From contig PBZZ01000039.1 in the NCBI GenBank assembly GCA_002730365.1, positions 2,541-7,886 on the forward strand: a DNA stretch of 5,346 nucleotides, written 5' to 3'. Of the stretch, positions 1 to 5,346 are shown in pieces. Both the position numbers and the translations under genes were made by a program. Within the stretch, counting starts at the first letter, position 1, and each line of letters opens with the position of its first letter. The DNA comes from Deltaproteobacteria bacterium (GTDB taxonomy: Bacteria; SAR324; NAC60-12). The notes beneath the pieces were generated by a model. The model made no database searches. It saw only the letters and a program-made list of their open reading frames with translations, and was not told the DNA's origin.

Positions 1-75
1 AAAACCTAGATTTGCTGTGATTACGCTCTTACCGGCCCCACATTTGCCAATAGCGATCAGGATGATTAATTTCAC
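1..75 (-). CDS. N-terminus of a P-loop NTPase/kinase (partial, runs off left edge)
   Basis: Only the first 25 codons are visible, read leftwards from a GTG at 75 to the window edge. The peptide is a hydrophobic beta strand (MKLIILIAI) followed at once by a Walker A loop, GKCGAGKS (residues 10-17), then VITANLGF. The loop satisfies GxxxxGK[ST]. It also keeps the extra lysine (K11) of the deviant KGGxGK[ST] loop of MinD/ParA-type ATPases, and the following ANLG is typical of that class. A small nucleotide or metabolite kinase, which also starts with its P-loop at the extreme N-terminus, remains possible, so no substrate is assigned. The GTG is chosen because the frame stays open upstream to a stop at about 196-198 but offers no ATG and no well-placed start in the intergenic region. 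A weak purine stretch (AGAGA-like, 85-90) precedes it. It is divergent from the MinD-like gene. The gene is well supported; its function is not. Confidence 0.72.
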   Translation of the reverse strand, partial: MKLIILIAIGKCGAGKSVITANLGF

Positions 76-103
76 ATTTTCTGTTCTCTGGAAAAAGTTG
101 CTG

Positions 104-114
104 ATTGCTGCAAT
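104..114. promoter_or_regulatory. Small palindrome, possible operator
   Basis: The 11 bases read ATTGC-T-GCAAT, a perfect inverted repeat with a single central base. It lies between the divergent starts, about 45 bp before the ATG at 159 and 29 bp before the GTG at 75. Placement is what one would expect of a dimeric regulator site, but a repeat this short can occur by chance and no regulator is identified. Confidence 0.2.
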
Positions 115-151
115 GATGTAAAGGCGATATTCGAGAAACCAACTATCTAAC

Positions 152-155
152 AGGT
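152..155 (+). promoter_or_regulatory. Weak ribosome binding site (AGGT) of the MinD-like gene
   Basis: AGGT sits only three bases before the ATG at 159, closer than the usual Shine-Dalgarno spacing. It is the only anti-SD match near this start. The in-frame stop TGA at 114-116 and the lack of another ATG, GTG or TTG in frame between it and 159 still fix this ATG as the start. Confidence 0.35.
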
Positions 156-158
156 CAT

Positions 159-1163
159 ATGAACGAAACTCCAGCCAATCGGAAAACCCCCACAATTATT
201 CCGATTGCGGGGGGCAAGGGTGGAGTGGGCAAAAGCCTGATTGCTGCAAACCTGGCTATTGTGCTGGCGAGACTAGGCCACAAGACAATCGGAATTGACT
301 TAGATCTAGGCGCAGCTAATCTTCACAGTTGCCTCGGACTCAGTGGAGGCACGCCACCAGGAATGGCACGTTTCTTACGCTCAGCGGACCGAGCCCCACT
401 AGAATCATATCTGGCTCGCACTCCGCACCGAAATCTTCATTTGCTAGCTGGAGATGAAGGAAATCCCTTCCTTACTCAATTGAACGTGGCTCAGCAGCGA
501 CGGCTGATGCAACAGATCCGAGCACTCCCTGCAGAATATGTAATTCTGGATCTAGGAGCAGGCAGTTCGTTTAGTACTTTGGATTTCTTTCGAATTGCAC
601 ACAAGGGCTTGCTGGTAACAACGCCAGAAATCACTTCACTGCAAAACTTGATGAACTTTCTGAAGAATCTGGCTTTTCGGGTGATTGGACATGCCCTGCC
701 ACAAGATCGTTCTGTCCACCGCAAGCTACAGACTCTTTATGCCTCTCCATTAGAATTGAAAAGCCACCAACCTAATCTGCTTGAAAGCTTTCTCAGTTCT
801 TTGGATTCCGAGATTGTAGAAAAAGTTTTGAGCAGCTGGCACCAATTCAGACCGCGATTGGTCTTCAACCGTGGTTTGGGACCTGATGATCTATCAATGA
901 TTCCCGAGTTGGAAACACACCTGAGGCACCAACTGGATTTGACTGTTGAATTTATTGGCTATATCCCGGAAGATCATGCTGTGCCCAATTCACTGAGGCA
1001 GGGTAGATCATTGATGTCTTTTGCTTCTACGAGCAATGCTGGCCAGGATATGATCAGGCTCGCCCGCAGAGTACTTCGTCTGTGGGATCAGCCCATTCCC
1101 AACAGTGCCCGGCAGCTACAGCAATATACTCAGCGTCTTTACCTGGAAAGCTCATCACAATGA
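159..1163 (+). CDS. MinD/ParA-family P-loop ATPase (FlhG-like SIMIBI class)
   Basis: This is a complete cytoplasmic ATPase of the MinD/ParA/FlhG group, enzymes that typically dimerise on ATP and position cell structures. The deviant Walker A loop is GGKGGVGKS (residues 18-26) with signature lysine K20 and catalytic-loop K25. IDLDLGAANLHSCLG (46-60) is the Walker A'/switch I segment with D47 and D49. YVILDLGAG (127-135) is the Walker B/switch II segment with D131, and TTPEITSLQN (154-163) follows. Between about 173 and 232 is a hydrophilic, mostly helical insertion absent from plain MinD. The fold then resumes with PRLVFNRG (232-239, the adenine-contact strand region) and IGYIPEDHAVPNSLRQGRSL (266-285). 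DLGAG instead of MinD's DTPAG, plus the insertion, match a MinD/ParA-like subfamily I associate with deltaproteobacteria. The C-terminus lacks a clear MinD membrane-targeting helix, although 297-309 could form a short amphipathic helix. No flagellar neighbours are seen, so FlhG itself is not claimed and the cellular target is unknown. Length is normal for the subfamily. Confidence 0.9.
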   Translation: MNETPANRKTPTIIPIAGGKGGVGKSLIAANLAIVLARLGHKTIGIDLDLGAANLHSCLGLSGGTPPGMARFLRSADRAPLESYLARTPHRNLHLLAGDEGNPFLTQLNVAQQRRLMQQIRALPAEYVILDLGAGSSFSTLDFFRIAHKGLLVTTPEITSLQNLMNFLKNLAFRVIGHALPQDRSVHRKLQTLYASPLELKSHQPNLLESFLSSLDSEIVEKVLSSWHQFRPRLVFNRGLGPDDLSMIPELETHLRHQLDLTVEFIGYIPEDHAVPNSLRQGRSLMSFASTSNAGQDMIRLARRVLRLWDQPIPNSARQLQQYTQRLYLESSSQ

Positions 1164-1169
1164 TTGTAT
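1164..1169. other. Convergent 6-bp gap without a visible terminator
   Basis: The stop codons of the MinD-like gene (TGA, 1161-1163) and of the DUF748 gene (TGA on the minus strand, 1170-1172) face each other across six bases. The only inverted repeat nearby is ATTCA/TGAAT (1168-1172 and 1178-1182) around a 5-base loop. It is too short and lacks a GC-rich stem and T-tract, so I do not call it a terminator. Confidence 0.6.
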
Positions 1170-4100
1170 TCAACGGGTGAATCTCAACTCCACTCTACTT
1201 GTTTGAAAGCGTGATGTGGTTGTTTCGAAAACTGGATTCAACTTGATCTGCTCTGCTGCAAGCAACCCTTCCTTGAGCAACAGATTACGAATGTTGTAAG
1301 CCCGCTGTTGTGCTAGCTCCTCCAAGTCCCGATTCTCGATAGGAATCTCATCCAATAGCTTCAACCGAACCTGTTTTACACTGAGCCCCTGCGGGCTACC
1401 GTAGATTCGTTGAAACATTTGCTTCAAGTAGTTTTGCTGCTCATTTGCAGTAAGAGTCATCTGTGCTGAGATCGAATCTTCGCCATTCAACCGAACTAAC
1501 TCTGCAATTTTCTCACGGCGAATCTGTCGATTCAGTTCCTGCTCTCGTAAGGCAGCGATCTCTGTTTCACGACGTAAGAGTGTCACCAATTCCATTTTCA
1601 GCTGGGGTCGTTCCTTCAACACATCTCTCAATTGATCTATTTTTGTTTTCTCCGCAGCTGGGATCTCCAAACTTCCTGGTCGAAAACGGATGATCTGAGT
1701 GTTTTCGTCCAAATCCCCATCAAAAACAGCATCGGCAACTAGCGTGAATGGGGCGGTAACAGCTTTACTAATGAGAGTAACAAAAACGGTCAGTGTAGCG
1801 TCCCAAAGCCCGAACTCTGGATCCTCGAGGTTTCCGCTAACAGGTACAGAAAGATCGATAGTGCCTTGGGGATCTCGAAGTAATCCAACAGCTAATTCCA
1901 CTGGGAGGTCCAGCGTGTCTGGTCCAGGAGTTTCAGGGCCCAGCACTAGTCTTTGAATGAGGAGATTGTTCTCAACATCAATTTCATCTCCAGCCGTTTT
2001 GTAATCAACTGACAAATCAGCACTTCCTCGGTCAAAACGATAGCCAAGATAGCGCTCTGCATATGGATTAGCCCATAGAAGATCAAAATCTTGTGAATAC
2101 AGTTTGCCATTGATGCCCCAGGAATCCCGATGCCAATCAAGAGTAAGTTTTGCATCGAGGGGTGCAACCCCTTCCCAACGCCCTTGTAAATCCAGTTCCA
2201 GAGGAACATCTAAGCCAAGAATATTTTGAATATCGCCTTTGAGGTTTTGCAACGTGATAAGTAACGGCTTGGCATTACTTGCATCATCCCAGTTCAGATT
2301 GCCGCTCTCCACAGAGAGTTTTTTTAAGAAAACAGGGCCTGGCTCCAGATTAGCATCTTTTTCATCCCCCTCACTCTCGAAGAGTGTTATCCATTCCAAC
2401 TCCCCATCAGTTTGCCTCCGGATTGGCAATTCAAAATCTGACAATCGCATCGACCCTAGGTCCAAGACAAAAGGATCGAATTCTAGCAGTCCATTCTCGG
2501 TTTCAAGCAAGTCCCACCGACCCATGAATTTACCAGTTTCCTTGGCAAGGAAACTTGCGTCTCGAATACGAGCAAGACCATTAAAACGTAGCCACTCACC
2601 GACTAGATCAAAGTTGTAGTAAAATCGCCCCTGAAGGGTGCCGAGAGCTTGTGTAGCTTTCAGGGGCACATATTCAATCCAGTAGGGTTGCCAGGTTAGT
2701 AGATCAAAATCTACTAGATCAACATCGAGACTCAGATCCTTGTCAAAGCGAATGGAACCGGTAACAGACCCCTGTCCAGTCTCATCCAGCTTTCCCTGCA
2801 GAGTAAAATTTTCGATCCACTGCCGATCAGTATTTAGGTTTTTGACCTCCAGGGATCCGTTGCTAATTACCAACGGTGGAGTTGGAGTCAGTAGATCTTG
2901 CCAACTCAAGCGATCAAGGGTTGCCTTTAGTTTGGTAAGCTCCACTTGCCACGGAGTCTTATCTCTCGAATTGGTCGCTCCATCTTGTTTGGTTGCAGTT
3001 GGTAGCCATCGTCCCCAATTGAGGCGACCATCAGGCAACGAGGCGAGTTCAATCCAGCCTTTATCTACAGAAACGCTTTCGAGAAGAAGATCCTTTTTGA
3101 GCCAATCAAGATCCCATTCCAAAGCTACGAATTTGGGAAGCCTGAGCTCTGGTTGAATTGCATCCGAAGGGGTTACCTGAAACTGCTGTAGATCCAGTTT
3201 TGCCAACTTCGCCTGCTGCTTGGCCCATGACAAATCTAGCCCCAGGGCTGTCAACTGTTCCAGATCCAGACTTGGCGATGTCAAGAAATCCCCAGGAATC
3301 TTCAAATCTTGGAATTGAAGTGCTCCTAGATTGAGGCGCTGGTCCTGAACTGCTAACGACAGACCTCCACTGGCCAAGCCCCTTAAGGTCAGATCAGGAA
3401 GAGAAGAGTTGGCTTGTTTGGCAGATAATGCGCGGAGATTCAGAGACTCAAATTCAATCCATTGCTTCGGCCACTCGACAACTGCTCCGCTCAGGGAAAG
3501 CTCTGCAAATTTGAGGTCTGGCAAGGCTTCCTGTGATTCAACAAGTTCCAGATCCCAAAGATGAAGCTTACCTGCGTCAACTCGTAATCGGAAAGGACTC
3601 CAATTGAGTTGCAATTGCACAGCGGTGTTCATGCGACCAGAGTTGATCTGCCAAGGCAGTTGATCTCGATAGTAGGTTTCCCATGGCAGTAATTTTAGAT
3701 TCGCCTTAAGTGCACCTCTCCAAGTTTGCTCACTCCAACTTGCAATACCATCCAGTGAAAACTCTTCCTGCTCAAGCGTCGTTAATTTGAGCCTTGTTCG
3801 ACTTTCTCCCACCAGTGGCCATCTAAATTCGTTCATCTTCAGCACAGGGATTCGCAACAATTTTTTGACTTCTTCCCTGTTCTCTCGCTGATGAATCAGG
3901 TTCAGCGCCCCACTGTCAACCTGAAGTTGATTGAGTTGAACTTGCCATGCTGTTTTCTGATCACTCTCCTCTGGATTTTTTGGAGCTAGTGAGGGAACCA
4001 AGTGATTCCAATTGGTGGTCCAGTCCTCATCAAGAGATAATAGAAATTGGGGTTGTTTCAAGGAGAGAGATCTTATCGAAACTTGTTTTGCCGGCAGATC

Positions 4101-5346
4101 CAATTCGTCACTGTTTAATCCCAAGCTAGCAAGCTGTAGCAATGTTTCTTGACCTCGATCCAACTGAAAATCTTTTAACTGCATTGAGGTCTTCTTCAGT
4201 CTGGGCAGTTGGGCCGCAGGATCCCACTCTAAATCTGTTTTCAGATCTAAACTTCCTTTCATTTCAACCGGTATCACACCTTCAAGAAATGGTGTGAGTT
4301 CAGCGAGTTCAAATGTCCTCAAATCTAATCGTCCTTGACTACGTAAATTGCTTGGATTGAAAGCTCCCTCGAACGAAAGACTAGGGCCCCCTTCCCGAGC
4401 TAAATTAATACTCAGAGACGTTTTTATGGATGAAAGAGGCAGCGTCAGTTTACCCACTGAAAATTGATCCAACTGCCATTCTTGAGGCGTTGCTGGATGG
4501 TTCTTTTGATCGATAAAATGAAGCTTCCCTTTTGAAATGCGGAGCCCTCCCAACTCCACTGATAATTGCTCAGTATCTAAACTTTCCTCAACCGTATTTC
4601 CAGATATTGTTTTGAAAATCTGGTCCCAAAAGAAAGCCCAATTCTCGGTACGTTTTAACCATGCTTCGAATTCGCGCAATTCGACTTGTCCTAAAGCTAC
4701 CTGCAGGCTTGGCAGTACCTGAACCTTAGGAATTGGAACCTGAAGATGGTGTATTTCCAGCAATCTTGTGGAAGCCTCGCCAGGGAGACTGTTCTGAATG
4801 CTGAGCCTTTGGATTTGCACCGATCCGCTGAGGACAAACTGTTCGAAATGTTCAGCCTGAAATCCTATTTTTAGATCTGCGTCAACCGACCCGTCCTGAA
4901 GTTGGAGTGCCCACTCTTTTGGGAGATACTGCTGAAAATCTGGCAGGTAAAGATTTTTTAGTTGAACGTCGAGATGAGCTGTTTCTAAGGGAGCAATAGT
5001 GAATTCCTGAGCAACCACCCTCAGGCTTGTTTCGCCTAGCTGAGCAATTAGAGTTGCTGGAGCCGAAACCTGACCCGGTTTAAGCTGAAATGACGAAATT
5101 GTTGGGAGCCGAAAATTCAGTCCAGAGATATTGTAGGTTTGATCTCGGGGCACATCCTGAAACCGCAGTTTCCCCTGCCGAACTGTAATTGTCCTAATTT
5201 CAAAAGGAAACCTGGCTTCTTTTTGAACGGAAGAAGTTGAAGCTGTTTCAGGAGTTGTAATTTGCTCAATCAGGTCTGAGAAATTGAAGCGTTGTTCACC
5301 AAGATGGGAGACATGGAGGTAAGGAGAAATTAATTCAACTTCTTCA
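1170..5346 (-). CDS. Large DUF748/AsmA-like envelope protein (partial, 5' end beyond right edge)
   Basis: The C-terminal 1391 residues are visible (residue 1 here is the codon at 5343-5345). The frame is open to the window edge, so the GTG at 5153 is internal: the 64 codons before it encode family sequence such as ISPYLHVSHLG and PFEIRTITVRQGKLRFQD. The DUF748 signature lies at about residues 1102-1212: FDRGSADLSVDYK, then LPVELAVGLLRDPQGTIDL, then PVSGNLEDPEF (1168-1178) and KAVTAPF (1194-1200). A C-terminal tail of about 170 residues starts at RFRPGS (1220-1225). It contains a charged helical stretch and ends in an OmpA-C-like half-domain (1341-1391: LEELAQQRAYNIRNLL, then SRVELRF). The middle is beta-rich sequence with five copies of a module of about 60 residues. 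No cysteine and no transmembrane segment are present in the visible part. Family members usually begin with one N-terminal membrane anchor, expected here just outside the window. AsmA/TamB/YhdP-type proteins are thought to form long hydrophobic grooves that carry phospholipid across the periplasm. That role here is inferred from resemblance. The family call is firm; the substrate is unknown. Confidence 0.88.
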   Translation of the reverse strand, partial: EEVELISPYLHVSHLGEQRFNFSDLIEQITTPETASTSSVQKEARFPFEIRTITVRQGKLRFQDVPRDQTYNISGLNFRLPTISSFQLKPGQVSAPATLIAQLGETSLRVVAQEFTIAPLETAHLDVQLKNLYLPDFQQYLPKEWALQLQDGSVDADLKIGFQAEHFEQFVLSGSVQIQRLSIQNSLPGEASTRLLEIHHLQVPIPKVQVLPSLQVALGQVELREFEAWLKRTENWAFFWDQIFKTISGNTVEESLDTEQLSVELGGLRISKGKLHFIDQKNHPATPQEWQLDQFSVGKLTLPLSSIKTSLSINLAREGGPSLSFEGAFNPSNLRSQGRLDLRTFELAELTPFLEGVIPVEMKGSLDLKTDLEWDPAAQLPRLKKTSMQLKDFQLDRGQETLLQLASLGLNSDELDLPAKQVSIRSLSLKQPQFLLSLDEDWTTNWNHLVPSLAPKNPEESDQKTAWQVQLNQLQVDSGALNLIHQRENREEVKKLLRIPVLKMNEFRWPLVGESRTRLKLTTLEQEEFSLDGIASWSEQTWRGALKANLKLLPWETYYRDQLPWQINSGRMNTAVQLQLNWSPFRLRVDAGKLHLWDLELVESQEALPDLKFAELSLSGAVVEWPKQWIEFESLNLRALSAKQANSSLPDLTLRGLASGGLSLAVQDQRLNLGALQFQDLKIPGDFLTSPSLDLEQLTALGLDLSWAKQQAKLAKLDLQQFQVTPSDAIQPELRLPKFVALEWDLDWLKKDLLLESVSVDKGWIELASLPDGRLNWGRWLPTATKQDGATNSRDKTPWQVELTKLKATLDRLSWQDLLTPTPPLVISNGSLEVKNLNTDRQWIENFTLQGKLDETGQGSVTGSIRFDKDLSLDVDLVDFDLLTWQPYWIEYVPLKATQALGTLQGRFYYNFDLVGEWLRFNGLARIRDASFLAKETGKFMGRWDLLETENGLLEFDPFVLDLGSMRLSDFELPIRRQTDGELEWITLFESEGDEKDANLEPGPVFLKKLSVESGNLNWDDASNAKPLLITLQNLKGDIQNILGLDVPLELDLQGRWEGVAPLDAKLTLDWHRDSWGINGKLYSQDFDLLWANPYAERYLGYRFDRGSADLSVDYKTAGDEIDVENNLLIQRLVLGPETPGPDTLDLPVELAVGLLRDPQGTIDLSVPVSGNLEDPEFGLWDATLTVFVTLISKAVTAPFTLVADAVFDGDLDENTQIIRFRPGSLEIPAAEKTKIDQLRDVLKERPQLKMELVTLLRRETEIAALREQELNRQIRREKIAELVRLNGEDSISAQMTLTANEQQNYLKQMFQRIYGSPQGLSVKQVRLKLLDEIPIENRDLEELAQQRAYNIRNLLLKEGLLAAEQIKLNPVFETTTSRFQTSRVELRFTR
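1173..1688 (-). other. C-terminal tail of the DUF748 protein with OmpA-C-like end
   Basis: Residues 1220-1391 open with RFRPGSLEIPAAEKTKIDQL and RPQLKMEL, echoing the F-x-PGS-x-L, then L-x-x-L, then RP-x-L-x-L start of OmpA-like domains. A basic/acidic helical insertion of about 100 residues follows. The region closes with LAQQRAYNIRNLLLKEGL and SRVELRF, echoing the RA-x-x-V-x-x-x-L and (N)RRVE end of OmpA-C domains. The peptidoglycan-contact residues of true OmpA-C (the NRRVE arginine pair and its aspartate) are not clearly preserved, so wall binding is not claimed. DUF748 proteins commonly carry such a tail. Confidence 0.55.
1710..2042 (-). other. DUF748 signature region
   Basis: Residues 1102-1212 of the visible protein hold the most conserved part of the family: an RG-x-x-x-L-x-x-x-Y strand, an N-x-L-x-I-x-x-L-x-L-G strand, the LP-x-x-L-A-x-x-LL-x-D-x-x-G-x-I-x-L block, PVSGNLEDPEF, and a hydrophobic segment ending in KAVTAPF. 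This segment carries most of the weight of the family assignment. The hydrophobic stretch before KAVTAPF (about residues 1182-1193) is too short to be counted as a membrane helix. Confidence 0.85.
2283..5333 (-). repeat. Five copies of a ~60-residue module inside the DUF748 protein
   Basis: A two-part module recurs at protein level. The first half is a strand pair followed by N/E-[FW]-x-x-[LWI]. A variable, polar linker of 15-20 residues follows. The second half is a strand, then L-x-V/I-x-x-G-x-L-x-[FLW]-x-D. Copies lie at visible residues 5-64 (nt 5154-5333), 220-279 (4509-4688), 427-486 (3888-4067), 758-817 (2895-3074) and 966-1021 (2283-2450). Example second halves are TVRQGKLRFQD, RISKGKLHFID, QVDSGALNLIHQ, KATLDRLSWQD and SVESGNLNWDD. 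A lone second half, RVDAGKLHLWD, lies near residues 588-598. The DNA copies are too diverged to look like nucleotide repeats, so the duplications are old. The pattern fits repeating beta-groove units of AsmA-like proteins. Confidence 0.6.

Larger units (their letters stand above)
76..158. promoter_or_regulatory. Divergent intergenic control region
   Basis: This 83-bp gap separates the two divergent P-loop genes and must hold the 5' signals of at least one of them. Visible elements are weak. There is a perfect 5-bp-arm palindrome ATTGC-T-GCAAT at 104-114, partly overlapping a TTGCTG direct repeat (98-103 and 105-110). On the plus strand an extended -10-like TGATGTAAA lies at 114-122, without a good -35 at standard spacing. 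No strong TTGACA/TATAAT pair was found on either strand. Its role as a shared control region is inferred from gene layout. Confidence 0.4.

Noticed and set aside
491..724. Minus-strand open frame of 77 codons inside the MinD-like gene
   Set aside because: It is antisense to the conserved Walker B and TTPE segments and its translation is a low-order Cys/Arg/Ser-rich shadow with no motif.
159..1163. Naming the ATPase minD or flhG
   Set aside because: DLGAG replaces the MinD DTPAG, there is an extra insertion and no clear membrane-targeting helix, and no minC/minE or flagellar neighbour is visible.
1168..1182. ATTCA/TGAAT inverted repeat at the convergent junction as a terminator
   Set aside because: The stem is only five mostly A-T pairs with no T-tract, far below a credible intrinsic terminator.
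1946..2209. Minus-strand open frame of 87 codons in another frame of the DUF748 gene
   Set aside because: It overlaps the family's conserved core in a different frame and shows no domain of its own.
1463..3156. Several plus-strand open frames of 76-138 codons opposite the large gene
   Set aside because: They are Ser/Arg/Pro-rich antisense shadows without recognisable domains, while the minus-strand frame is continuous and carries family motifs throughout.
1244..5150. Many GATC tetranucleotides across the large gene, considered as a methylation or origin-like cluster
   Set aside because: They arise largely from frequent Asp-Leu (GAT-CTn) and similar codon pairs in a Leu/Asp-rich protein; no DnaA-box-like pattern or AT-rich element accompanies them.

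Overview
The window suggests a Gram-negative bacterium of roughly balanced base composition. It holds three protein-coding genes, two of them cut by the window edges, and no RNA gene, mobile element or CRISPR array that I could find. The MinD/ParA-like ATPase has the ILDLGAG and TTPExTSxQN signatures that I associate with a subfamily common in deltaproteobacteria-like lineages (Geobacter, Desulfo-, Myxo- and SAR324-type genomes). The large neighbour is a DUF748/AsmA-like envelope protein, which requires a double-membrane envelope. The lineage is an inference from family resemblance, not a direct reading.

Layout, left to right. (1) Positions 1-75, minus strand: the first 25 codons of a gene that runs off the left edge, with a P-loop almost at its N-terminus. 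(2) Positions 76-158: an 83-bp divergent intergenic region with a small palindrome and weak promoter-like elements. (3) Positions 159-1163, plus strand: a complete 334-residue MinD/ParA-family ATPase. (4) A 6-bp convergent gap. (5) Positions 1170-5346, minus strand: the C-terminal 1391 residues of a very large DUF748/AsmA-like protein. Its reading frame stays open to the right edge, so its true start lies outside. A GTG at 5153 could be mistaken for the start, but the 64 in-frame codons before it carry recognisable family sequence.

How they fit together. The two P-loop genes diverge from one short control region, so shared regulation is possible. The DUF748 gene is convergent with the ATPase gene and is not in its operon. 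The most notable structure is inside the large protein: a module of about 60 residues recurs five times, three of the four intervals are 204-215 residues, and the 1391 visible residues contain no cysteine. This fits a long, repeat-built, exported beta-rich protein of the AsmA/TamB type, proposed to bridge the periplasm in lipid transport. I see no evidence of a wholly new system. The rest of the content is ordinary chromosomal core.
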